From NCBI GenBank assembly GCA_964369635.1, contig CAYJGN010000014.1, positions 1-44,052 of the forward strand: a DNA stretch of 44,052 nt, written 5' to 3'. Shown here in pieces: positions 17,547 through 24,885 of the stretch; the first letter of the stretch is position 1; each line of letters starts with the position of its first letter. Below the pieces are notes generated by a model. The model did not search any database. It was not told the origin of the DNA and worked only from the letters and a program-made list of their open reading frames with translations. This stretch comes from CAYJGN01 sp964369635. GTDB taxonomy: Bacteria; Bacillota; Clostridia; Oscillospirales; Ruminococcaceae. The position numbers and the translations under genes were made by a program.

Positions 17547-18830
17547 TTATATAACCGAGCGAACAGTGCTCCCCGGAACATTGGTCTTTTTAATATCAGC
17601 ACCGAGCATACGAAGTTTCTCTTCAAGCTCTTCATAGCCGCGCTCGATATGATAGATATCCTCTATCTCTGTTTTACCATCGGCAATAAGACCGGCTATA
17701 AGCATAGCTGCACCAGCCCTGAGGTCAGTCGCTTTTACCGGTGCGCCTATAAGCTTATCAACACCCTCAATAACAGCAACCTTGCCATCTACCTGCGCAT
17801 TTGCACCCATTCGGCGAAGCTCATCTATATATCTATATCTGTTATCCCAAACGCCCTCGGTGACTATCGAAGTTCCCTGCGCAACTGAAAGCATAACTGC
17901 GAACTGCGGCTGCATATCTGTTGGGAAACCTGGATGCGGCATAGTTTTTATGTTTGTCTTTTGCATCGGGTTCTCTCGGCGAACACGAATAGAATCATCA
18001 AATATCTCAACGATAGCTCCAACACTCTCGATTTTCGCGATAATCGACTCTAAATGCTTTGGAATAAAATTCTTTATAAGAACATTTCCACCGGTAGCCG
18101 CTGCGGCCACCATATATGTTCCAGCCTCTATTTGATCAGGGATTATGCTATAAGTTGTTCCGTGCAGCTTTTGCACCCCACGAATTTTTATAACATCTGT
18201 ACCAGCACCCCTGATATCTGCCCCCATAGAGTTTAAAAAGTTTGCAAGGTCAACTATATGCGGCTCTTTTGCGCAGTTTTCAAGAATGGTTGTCCCCTCT
18301 GCTGAAACTGCGGCAAGCATAACGTTCATAGTCGCCCCAACAGAGACAACATCGAAAAACACCTGATTTCCAATAAGTTTCTCCGCCTTTGCGTAGACAA
18401 TTCCCTTATCTATAGAAACTTCGCTTCCAATAGCTTTAAAGCCTTTTATATGCTGATCAATCGGTCTGTCGCCAAAATAACATCCGCCTGGAAGGGCAAC
18501 ATTCGCCTCAGAAAAACGACATAGCATAGCACCTAAAAAGTAGTAACTTGCACGAAGTGAGCGCGCCATTTCATACGGCACACCATTCTCGCTTATATAA
18601 GAGGTATCTATCTCAACAGTTGTTTTATCTATATATTTAATCTGCGCTCCCATTTCATTTAAAATGCGAAGCATTATCGAAACATCGCTTATATTCGGTA
18701 CATTCTCTATGATGCATTTATCTCTCGCTATTAAAGTGGCGGGAATTATAGCTACTGCTGCATTTTTTGCCCCGCTCACCGAGACGGTGCCAAACAGCTT
18801 TTTCCCACCATTTATCAGATATTTCTCCAA
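17547..18830 (-). CDS. murA: UDP-N-acetylglucosamine 1-carboxyvinyltransferase
   Basis: MurA transfers enolpyruvate from PEP to UDP-GlcNAc, the first committed step of peptidoglycan synthesis in the cytoplasm. It has the EPSP-synthase fold: GKKLFGTVSVSGAKNAAV at the N-terminus, the catalytic loop ALPGGCYFGDRPIDQHI with Cys117 (the fosfomycin target) and Arg122, PTDMQPQFA, and DLRAGAAMLIAGL near the end. Its 427 residues are normal. The start is TTG 18830 behind AAAGGGGATAATAAT. Low-GC Gram-positives often have two copies; which paralogue this is cannot be told. No murein gene is adjacent, although an M23 peptidase lies just upstream. Confidence 0.95.
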   Translation of the reverse strand: MEKYLINGGKKLFGTVSVSGAKNAAVAIIPATLIARDKCIIENVPNISDVSIMLRILNEMGAQIKYIDKTTVEIDTSYISENGVPYEMARSLRASYYFLGAMLCRFSEANVALPGGCYFGDRPIDQHIKGFKAIGSEVSIDKGIVYAKAEKLIGNQVFFDVVSVGATMNVMLAAVSAEGTTILENCAKEPHIVDLANFLNSMGADIRGAGTDVIKIRGVQKLHGTTYSIIPDQIEAGTYMVAAAATGGNVLIKNFIPKHLESIIAKIESVGAIVEIFDDSIRVRRENPMQKTNIKTMPHPGFPTDMQPQFAVMLSVAQGTSIVTEGVWDNRYRYIDELRRMGANAQVDGKVAVIEGVDKLIGAPVKATDLRAGAAMLIAGLIADGKTEIEDIYHIERGYEELEEKLRMLGADIKKTNVPGSTVRSVI

Positions 18831-18904
18831 ATTATTATCCCCTTTAACTCTCTCGTTTTATCAAAAAGGCGCAAACGCCGAATTTATCTTTTTCACTAAA
18901 AGTC

Positions 18905-18913
18905 ATTATATCA
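18905..18913 (-). promoter_or_regulatory. Candidate promoter of murA (extended -10)
   Basis: The minus strand reads TGATATAAT, an extended -10, 75-83 bp upstream of the murA start, with a poor -35. A second GGGTATAAT lies about 45 bp further up. A weak GGCG-TTTG-CGCC hairpin with a T run (about 18865-18880) lies in the predicted leader. Confidence 0.45.
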
Positions 18914-19096
18914 AATTTGACGGCAAAAGTAAAATGTTTTTTTATTTAATCTATTATACCCGATATTAACGAAAAATTACCGAGAAAAATAAATAATTTC
19001 TTTAAAGATAGACTTAAAAATTTACCAGCTGTTTACCATGCTATTTTGGCATTTGAACAACTAAACAAATACTATAATATCGCTGTAAGCAAACTA

Positions 19097-19130
19097 AAAA
19101 AGATGCAAGTTAAATAACTCACATCTTTTT
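19097..19130 (-). terminator. Terminator after the M23 peptidase gene
   Basis: AAAAAGATG (19097-19105) pairs with CATCTTTTT (19122-19130), and AGTTA/TAACT pairs inside, interrupted by a CA/CA bulge. T runs exist on both sides. It lies 44 bp past the minus-strand stop codon at 19174. The rest of the 343-bp gap between murA and this gene holds promoters and a 55-codon open frame without a start (see findings). Confidence 0.75.
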
Positions 19131-19173
19131 AAAAGACGATATCCGCAAATTTAGAAATTATTTTTACACCTAT

Positions 19174-20901
19174 TTATAAGAACAACAGCGGGTTTTTCTT
19201 AACGCCATTCTCGATAAACTCTATATGCAGATGGGTACCTGTTGAACGACCGGTACTTCCCATCTCACCAATATGCTGACCCTTATCAACAACAGTTCCA
19301 ACTGGAACATAGATAGCCGACATATGGGCATATAATGTTTGCATGCCGTTTCCATGGTTTATTATAATACAGTTACCATATGAACCGTACCACTGAGCAA
19401 GAGTTACAACTCCACCGTCAACCGCATAGATATTCGTACCGTATCCTGAAGCTATGTCAATAGCATAGTGACCGGGGTATCCAAGCCAGCCGTTTGAAAT
19501 ATACCCACTCGCCGTCGGCCAACCATAGCTACCTGTACCAAGTCCACCTGCTACCAAATCTTCTCCGATTTCAGGAGCGAGCGACTTCGTTCCGATTTCA
19601 ACTATTCTCGTCACCGGCTCGCTTATAACAATAGTGTTTGTTATCTCGCGTCCACTCTCAAAACCGTCAATATAAGTAACAGTTGCATAAACTTCATTAA
19701 CACCATCAACACCATCTTGCAATGTTCTTGATGTGCCAAGTGCAAGCGAATTGTTTGAACGATTCTCAACGTCATAGTCAACATCGACTGTATAGACAAT
19801 ATCTTTTATAACCTTGACCTGCAAAAAGCTCTGATCCGCTTGAATAGTCAGCTCATATCCTGGTTTTAGGGTATCGAGTAGATCCCCGTTTAGCCTGTCG
19901 AGCTCGGTTAGTGATATACCATATTTTGCAGCTATTCCAATAGGAGTATCCCCTGAAACAACCTCATAGATTATCTCCTCTTGAGTTGTTCCGTTTATAA
20001 GACCTTCCAAAGCGCTATACTCCGAAACGCTCTCGGTTGGATAAAGCCCATCTATGACTTCAACGTTTTTAACAAAAGCAACCTCTCCATCAGGATGACT
20101 AACCGCTGCTTCTTCAAGCTTTGATGAGAGAAGGGTTTTTAGTTCCGCACCCTCAAAACAAGCACCGTAGAAAGCACCATTAACATATAATCCAGAAGCC
20201 TCAACAACCTCTTCACTTGAAACTTCAACCATCTTATCTGCAATAACCGCTGGTGAATCGTAGTTCACCTCTCTTGAAGTTACAAGCTCATAAGTCGGTT
20301 GAGTATCAACAACTTCATCATCATCGACCGCAACAATCCTCGTTGCAAACATCGCAACAGCATCGCGGTAGTTCTCCTCATTTTGGACTACCCCTATCTC
20401 GCCAGTCGAAATACTTGCAGAGAGACCGAAGCTGAGTGTTGAATAATATATAAGTACCGCTGATAGAACACCAATTCCAACCACAGCTACAAGATAATTG
20501 AAAGCCCGAAAATATATCTCTTTATTTTTGGTATACCCACGGGACATCTCGCTCTTTACAGCTTCGCCTATCTTCTGCTTATTTTTTGGTGCAAGAAACG
20601 CCGCTTTTAAAAGTTTTCCAAAGCCTACAAAAATCCTTCTAATTGCGAAAAAGATATCGCCGACAGTTCGCTTATACCATTTCCTTATCCGCTTTACTCT
20701 AAACTTAAACTCTATAGAAATCGCTTTAAAGATTGGCTCTAAAAATCTTTGTATATTTCGCTTTAACCGCTTTATAAAAATAATAATAGTTATTCCTGAA
20801 AAAAAGCTTCTCTTGTATACAAACTCAACTTCTTTTTCGTGTTTATCTAAAAAATTATTAATAGACTCGGATATTCGGGCAAATATGCCTTTTTTCTCCA
20901 A
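19174..20901 (-). CDS. Membrane-anchored M23 endopeptidase with LysM and G5 domains
   Basis: A predicted cell-wall hydrolase of 575 residues. A basic cytoplasmic N-terminus (1-130, many K/R) is followed by one membrane helix (about 133-156), an uncharacterised extracellular stretch, a LysM domain (311-354), a G5 domain (358-438) and an M23 peptidase domain (476-575). Zinc and catalytic residues are all present: H478-xxx-D482, H526 and the H557-L-H559 motif. The family cuts peptidoglycan cross-bridges or stem peptides. The start is TTG 20901 behind GGAGGAG. The promoter has a strong sigma-A form and two WalR-like boxes, which fits a wall-stress regulated hydrolase. The long cationic cytoplasmic tail is unusual; I do not recognise it. 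Confidence 0.9.
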   Translation of the reverse strand: MEKKGIFARISESINNFLDKHEKEVEFVYKRSFFSGITIIIFIKRLKRNIQRFLEPIFKAISIEFKFRVKRIRKWYKRTVGDIFFAIRRIFVGFGKLLKAAFLAPKNKQKIGEAVKSEMSRGYTKNKEIYFRAFNYLVAVVGIGVLSAVLIYYSTLSFGLSASISTGEIGVVQNEENYRDAVAMFATRIVAVDDDEVVDTQPTYELVTSREVNYDSPAVIADKMVEVSSEEVVEASGLYVNGAFYGACFEGAELKTLLSSKLEEAAVSHPDGEVAFVKNVEVIDGLYPTESVSEYSALEGLINGTTQEEIIYEVVSGDTPIGIAAKYGISLTELDRLNGDLLDTLKPGYELTIQADQSFLQVKVIKDIVYTVDVDYDVENRSNNSLALGTSRTLQDGVDGVNEVYATVTYIDGFESGREITNTIVISEPVTRIVEIGTKSLAPEIGEDLVAGGLGTGSYGWPTASGYISNGWLGYPGHYAIDIASGYGTNIYAVDGGVVTLAQWYGSYGNCIIINHGNGMQTLYAHMSAIYVPVGTVVDKGQHIGEMGSTGRSTGTHLHIEFIENGVKKNPLLFL

Positions 20902-20933
20902 ATAAACTCCTCCGTTCTTACCGTTTTGTAATA

Positions 20934-20950
20934 GTTACAAAATAGTTACA
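20934..20950 (-). promoter_or_regulatory. WalR-like box, proximal (at the transcription start)
   Basis: The minus strand reads TGTAAC-TATTT-TGTAAC, a perfect match to the published WalR/YycF consensus TGTWAH-N5-TGTWAH. It covers the predicted start of transcription, about -2 to +15. The two half-sites belong to a local repeat of TTTTGTAACTA units with an inverted TTACAAAAC next to them. Confidence 0.65.
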
Positions 20951-20955
20951 AAACC

Positions 20956-20984
20956 ATTATACGTCAGGAGGGAAGAAAAAGCAA
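20956..20984 (-). promoter_or_regulatory. Sigma-A promoter of the M23 peptidase gene
   Basis: TTGCTT (20984-20979), a 17-bp spacer and a perfect TATAAT (20961-20956) on the minus strand. Transcription should begin near 20949, some 48 bases before the TTG start. Confidence 0.75.
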
Positions 20985-21009
20985 CCCCTAAATCAATTTT
21001 TAACAAAAA

Positions 21010-21026
21010 ATTACAATTTGGTTACA
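21010..21026 (-). promoter_or_regulatory. WalR-like box, distal (upstream of -35)
   Basis: The minus strand reads TGTAAC-CAAAT-TGTAAT, again fitting TGTWAH-N5-TGTWAH exactly. It lies 26 bp upstream of the -35 box and overlaps the rluA stop codon. Confidence 0.6.
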
Positions 21027-21870
21027 AATACTCTTTTGGAAGTTTTGCTATAACTTCTATCCTCTCGCCACTCGTTGGCGATATAAAGGAGAGCTTATAG
21101 CAGTGGAGCAGATGAATATCACCATCTTTTCCCTTGCCATAAAGAGCATCGCCTTTTAGCGGATATCCTATATGGGCAAGATGAACCCTTATCTGGTGGG
21201 TGCGACCTGTTTCGATAGTGAGAGACAAAATGCTCTTGCCTGCCCCTCTCTTTAAAACCTTAAAGCGGGTCTTTGCGAAAGCTTCCCCCCATCGCACAAC
21301 CCTCTTGCGCTCCCCCTCTATCTCGCGTCCTATCGGCGCATCTATAATTCCGCTCAAAACGCTCATCTCGCCATCTGCAACAGCGAGATAAACTTTATCA
21401 ATTTTCCCTGAAACCTTCGAGGCGGCAAGCTGATTTTTCGCGCAGAGCAAAAGTCCTGTTGTATCTTTATCGAGTCTGTTTATCGGGCGAAAGAGGGTGT
21501 CTTCCCCCCGCTCGGTCATTATCCTTGCATAGACGTTTCCAAGGGTGTCGTTCGCCTGTTTTCTTGATGGGTGGGTCGGCATATTTGCCGGTTTATCAAA
21601 TATAACAACATCACTATCTTCATATATAATAGAAACATCGATATCAGATATTAGCAGATCCCCTTTTTTATCGGGAACATTTATAGCTATAATATCCCCC
21701 ACTGCGACTATCTCGATAGTCTTTGCGTGAATGCCATTTTTCGTTATACCATCTTCAATCTGCTTTTGCTTTATTAGCAGTTTTCTTGAAATCTGCATCT
21801 TTTGGCGCAGAATTGTATGAACATTTTGTCCCGCATCTTCCGCTGTGACTATATAGCTAAACGACTTCAA
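21022..21870 (-). CDS. RluA-family pseudouridine synthase
   Basis: Converts uridine to pseudouridine in rRNA or tRNA. An N-terminal S4-like segment (QISRKLLIKQKQIEDGITKNG) precedes the catalytic domain with RPINRLDKDTTGLLLCAK, whose Asp is the nucleophile; family members usually have HRLD, here NRLD. Later blocks IETGRTHQIRVHLAHIGYPL and GDALYG are typical. The start is the TTG at 21870, with GGAGGAG four bases before it; it overlaps the M50 gene by 14 bp. The protein has 282 residues. It is the third gene of crp1-M50-rluA. RluD versus RluC specificity cannot be read from this. Confidence 0.9.
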   Translation of the reverse strand: MKSFSYIVTAEDAGQNVHTILRQKMQISRKLLIKQKQIEDGITKNGIHAKTIEIVAVGDIIAINVPDKKGDLLISDIDVSIIYEDSDVVIFDKPANMPTHPSRKQANDTLGNVYARIMTERGEDTLFRPINRLDKDTTGLLLCAKNQLAASKVSGKIDKVYLAVADGEMSVLSGIIDAPIGREIEGERKRVVRWGEAFAKTRFKVLKRGAGKSILSLTIETGRTHQIRVHLAHIGYPLKGDALYGKGKDGDIHLLHCYKLSFISPTSGERIEVIAKLPKEYL

Positions 21871-22978
21871 TCTGCTCCTCCGCCTTTTCCCGCGCAAGCT
21901 CTAAAAGCTCTCGCTCGTGTTCCACTTCAACAGCATAGGGGTGCTTTTCCGCTGCACTATCAAACTTTTGATAAAGCTGTTCTGCTTTTTCTGCATCCTT
22001 TTTATATAGGAGATTATATGCATAGAGTATTCTTATAATAGAGGGATTTCCCGACATCTGTTTAATTAAGCTGTTTATCTCTTTTTGGAATATTTTGCTC
22101 TCATCTATCTCTTTATCGGTCATTATTTTGCAGAAGAGCAGTTCAAGCACCATCATATATTTATTAAGGCCTGGTACAAGCCCATCTCTTAATATTTCTT
22201 CGATAGCCTCTTCTGCCCTCTCAAACTCTTTATCGAAAATAAGCCTGTTTATATATAGAACAGTTGGAAATGATGACATAGCATCTCTCTTGTCTCTCTC
22301 GATATAAAACCAATCATCGGGCATATCGGAAAGGGAGTTTCCCTCTGTTATTTTAGAGATGAATGCGAGCTGTATGTATAGCGCTTTTCTTGCTGTTTCG
22401 TCCTTTACCACATTTTGCAAGGTCTTGCCATCGTTTTGAACAAACTCTCCGCTAAACGGCACACCGTTTAAAAAGGCGAATAATACAACTGAGATTAAAG
22501 CAAAAAGCGATGCAAAAACATAGAGAAAGGCATTTGTTATAAAGGGTAGCGCAGCTATAGCACAAATCCCCGTTATTAAATTTAGCAAAACTCCGCCGAG
22601 AAGATAGAATTTAAAAGGTATATCCTTTGAGTAGGGCGGTGGAGTTAAAAGGCATTGACCACCTGTCCCTGCTATATTTTGAAACTTGAGCTTTATTTTT
22701 CCATCTATTTTTATAAAAACCATGCTCATAACCCTAAACGATAAAAACTTGTATCCCGATAAAAGCCCCGCAATAAGATGCCCTCCCTCGTGGATTATCG
22801 TTGCAAGGTAAATTGCCACCATTGCAGCCGCCGCTATTAAAACCCATATCATTATAAAACTTTGGCTATCAAAATAGGCATCTACTTCGGGTGGTAATGT
22901 TGTACCAATTATAAACCCAAACCCTATAAAAACCAAAATCAGTAGAACCCCAAGCAAAATATTTTTAACTTTTTTCAT
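21857..22978 (-). CDS. M50-family (site-2 type) membrane metalloprotease-like protein
   Basis: A 373-residue membrane protein. The zinc motif HEGGH (in ATIIHEGGHLIAGLLSG, about residue 64) lies in a membrane helix; a second site GVPFSGEFVQNDGKTL resembles a degenerate NxxPxxxLDG motif and keeps the Asp-Gly. Four to five hydrophobic segments are seen in the first 185 residues. The last 170 residues are soluble, helical and look like tetratricopeptide-type repeats (ERAEEAIEEIL, DAEKAEQLYQKF). It is co-transcribed with crp1 (7 bp upstream) and rluA. The substrate is unknown. The sequence is too divergent from SpoIVFB or RseP for a named role. Confidence 0.75.
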   Translation of the reverse strand: MKKVKNILLGVLLILVFIGFGFIIGTTLPPEVDAYFDSQSFIMIWVLIAAAAMVAIYLATIIHEGGHLIAGLLSGYKFLSFRVMSMVFIKIDGKIKLKFQNIAGTGGQCLLTPPPYSKDIPFKFYLLGGVLLNLITGICAIAALPFITNAFLYVFASLFALISVVLFAFLNGVPFSGEFVQNDGKTLQNVVKDETARKALYIQLAFISKITEGNSLSDMPDDWFYIERDKRDAMSSFPTVLYINRLIFDKEFERAEEAIEEILRDGLVPGLNKYMMVLELLFCKIMTDKEIDESKIFQKEINSLIKQMSGNPSIIRILYAYNLLYKKDAEKAEQLYQKFDSAAEKHPYAVEVEHERELLELAREKAEEQIEVV

Positions 22979-22985
22979 TATTACC

Positions 22986-23600
22986 TCACATTATTTCATC
23001 TATTTCTTCGAAGAATAGCTCTTCGTTGATTACTTCAAATTTTTTGTTTTTATACTCGATTATGTCATAACACTGAGAAACTATTCTGTTAAGCGAGCGG
23101 ATAGGCGCATCAACCTGTTCTGCAAGCTCTTTTTTTGTGAGCGCTTGAAGGTTGCCGCTCTCATACGCATTTTTAATAGCTATAAAATACCGCTCTTTTA
23201 TCGTGTGAAAACGCAGAACCGTTCGTTTATCGGTGCTATTAAACCTACCCTCAGCAAGATTTTTGAGCAGAAAAAAGGTGAATTCAAAATCGTTTTTTAT
23301 TTTATCTATAAACCAGCTCTCGCTAAAAATCGCTATGCGGCAATCTTCGTTTGCAACAACCAAAAGCGGTTCTTTTTCAGGTAAGATTATTTCGCTCTCA
23401 CCAAAAAAACTACCCTCTCTATGCTTAAAAACTGATATCATCTCACCGCTTATATCCTGATTAGTAACAGTGCAGCTTCCAGAAATAACGATAAAAAAAC
23501 TGCTGTTTTTATCAAGTGGAGTTAGGATATTATCGCCTTTTTTATATCGCTTTTCAATATACTTCTCACCTTTTAAAATGTTTTCTATTATTTTTTCCAT
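22986..23600 (-). CDS. Crp/Fnr family transcription regulator, copy 1
   Basis: A 204-residue regulator with an N-terminal cyclic-nucleotide-type beta barrel (about 15-110), a long dimer helix and a C-terminal winged helix. Its helix-turn-helix reads LTKKELAEQVDAPIRSLNRI. The sensor segment FFGESEIILPEKEPLLVVA keeps the GE of the family, but the cAMP phosphate-binding Arg (RxAxV) is replaced, and there are no Fnr-type cysteines, so the ligand is unknown. ATG 23600 has GGTGG before it; the ATG at 23621 lies in the operator. It is divergent from nucleoside hydrolase 1 and about half identical to copy 2 by eye. Confidence 0.88.
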   Translation of the reverse strand: MEKIIENILKGEKYIEKRYKKGDNILTPLDKNSSFFIVISGSCTVTNQDISGEMISVFKHREGSFFGESEIILPEKEPLLVVANEDCRIAIFSESWFIDKIKNDFEFTFFLLKNLAEGRFNSTDKRTVLRFHTIKERYFIAIKNAYESGNLQALTKKELAEQVDAPIRSLNRIVSQCYDIIEYKNKKFEVINEELFFEEIDEIM

Positions 23601-23615
23601 AAAACCACCAATTTG

Positions 23616-23627
23616 GGTCATATGACC
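23616..23627. promoter_or_regulatory. 12-bp palindromic operator, module 1
   Basis: GGTCATATGACC is a perfect palindrome in the divergent crp1/hydrolase-1 region. The copy at module 2 is GGACAGCTGTCC, and both are flanked by G on the left and T on the right, giving GGGWCANNTGWCCT. It ends 23 bp before the hydrolase -10 box, and its centre is at about -41.5. It falls at about +5 to +16 of the crp1 transcript. Confidence 0.7.
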
Positions 23628-23637
23628 TTTTTTTACT

Positions 23638-23646
23638 ATTATACCA
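23638..23646 (-). promoter_or_regulatory. Predicted crp1 promoter (extended -10)
   Basis: The minus strand has TGGTATAAT, with no recognisable -35 box. Transcription would start near 23631, just upstream of the palindrome, so a regulator bound there should block crp1 transcription. Confidence 0.55.
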
Positions 23647-23650
23647 CTGA

Positions 23651-23656
23651 TATACT
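23651..23656 (+). promoter_or_regulatory. -10 box of nucleoside hydrolase 1
   Basis: TATACT, with only T-rich sequence at the -35 position (23628-23633), as expected of an activator-dependent promoter. It is followed by AGGAGG at 23667-23672 and the ATG at 23680. Confidence 0.6.
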
Positions 23657-23679
23657 AAGAAAAAAAGGAGGAATTTCAA

Positions 23680-24630
23680 ATGAGAAAAATGATAATAGAC
23701 ACAGACGTAGGTGGAGATGACGCAGTAGCAATAATGCTTGCTGTATTAGCAGATGAGGTTGATGTTATAGGTGTCACAACCGTTTCAGGTAACTGCCATC
23801 TTGATCTTGCAACACAAAATGCACTTATGACCCTTGAAGTATGCGGCAGAGATGATATTCCTGTTTACAAAGGCGCTTACAAACCGCTATACAAAACTAT
23901 TACTTATGCAGTTGATGTTCACGGTAAAGACGGTATGAGCGATCTCGATTTGATTCACCCAAAAAAGAGCGCGCAGGAAATGCACGCAGTTGAATATATT
24001 CTCGATACTGTTAAAAACAACCCAGGCGAGATAGAGATTGTTATACTTGGTCCTGCTACAAACATAGCTCTTGCTATTCTAAAAGACCCAGATACTATGA
24101 GCAAGGTTAAAAAATATATCTCGATGGGAACACCAGGATATGGCCCTGGAACTGTTACTGCTGTTTCTGAGTTTAATGTTTATTGCGACGCTGAAAGCTA
24201 TAAGATTATGCTTGATAGCAAAGTACCAACACTAATAGCTGGAATTGACCTCTGCTTTGGCGATGGCGCTTTAAATGAAGATGAAATTAATGCTATTCAG
24301 AACAGCAGCAAAGTTGGCGAATTTGCAATGCTTTGCAACCAGAGAACAGCAGAGTTTATGAAAGAAAAAAGAGGCGAGAAGTTCCTCGGTCTTCCAGATG
24401 CAGTAACTGTTGCAGCAGGAATTTGGGATGACTGCATTATAAAGAAGAACAATGTTGAGTGTTTCTGCTCTGTTGCTGATGACCCAACATATGGTCAGGT
24501 AGTATTCGGCTCTGATATAAACTTTTTAACCCATTCTGAGTCTAAAAATAATTATCACACCGACGTTGTTGAGAAGTTTGATGCAAAGCTTTATAAAAAA
24601 CGCCTTGCCGAACTCTTAGCAAAAGCTTAA
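23680..24630 (+). CDS. Nucleoside hydrolase (IU-NH family), copy 1
   Basis: Hydrolyses the N-glycosidic bond of ribonucleosides to ribose and free base. The calcium-binding motif is DTDVGGDDA (D7, D9, D13, D14); further family blocks are VTTVSGNCHLDLATQNAL, ILGPATNIALA, SEFNVYCDAES (ribose-binding Asn) and LPDAVTVAAG, whose Asp matches the fourth calcium ligand. At the site of the leaving-group His of classical inosine-uridine hydrolases there is Pro, as in other LPD-type members, so base preference is uncertain. It has 316 residues, no signal peptide, a perfect AGGAGG site and ends in a terminator. Copy 2 is about 65 percent identical by eye. Confidence 0.92.
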   Translation: MRKMIIDTDVGGDDAVAIMLAVLADEVDVIGVTTVSGNCHLDLATQNALMTLEVCGRDDIPVYKGAYKPLYKTITYAVDVHGKDGMSDLDLIHPKKSAQEMHAVEYILDTVKNNPGEIEIVILGPATNIALAILKDPDTMSKVKKYISMGTPGYGPGTVTAVSEFNVYCDAESYKIMLDSKVPTLIAGIDLCFGDGALNEDEINAIQNSSKVGEFAMLCNQRTAEFMKEKRGEKFLGLPDAVTVAAGIWDDCIIKKNNVECFCSVADDPTYGQVVFGSDINFLTHSESKNNYHTDVVEKFDAKLYKKRLAELLAKA

Positions 24631-24672
24631 TTTAAAAAACTCGAATTTCTAATTAGTTGAAGTGAAAAAAGC

Positions 24673-24708
24673 GCGAAGTGGCGTACCGTAGTCACTTCGC
24701 ATCTTTTT
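24673..24708 (+). terminator. Terminator after nucleoside hydrolase 1
   Basis: GCGAAGTG (24673-24680) pairs with CACTTCGC (24693-24700), loop of 12, followed by ATCTTTTT. It separates the hydrolase from the MATE gene. Confidence 0.85.
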
Positions 24709-24775
24709 GCCATACACCGAATTAAAACAATTGATTTGTCCTTTGATAAGCATTTTTGCCATATAAAACTTATTA

Positions 24776-24804
24776 TTGTGAAATATTTTTATTTAGTGTA
24801 TAAT
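24776..24804 (+). promoter_or_regulatory. Sigma-A promoter of the MATE gene
   Basis: TTGTGA (24776-24781), 17-bp spacer, TATAAT (24799-24804). The resulting leader of about 75 nt shows no riboswitch or terminator that I can recognise. Confidence 0.7.
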
Positions 24805-24885
24805 CTTTAAACGACCTATTTTGGAGTAGGGCAAGATTTACGGTAATTTGATTTAGTTAGATATAGAAGGAAAACGAGGTAACAA

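Noticed and set aside
19040..19085. Plus-strand TTGAAC...TATAAT as a promoter before the terminator at 19097
   Set aside because: The spacer is only 14 bp, and it would drive a transcript of a few tens of bases straight into a terminator.
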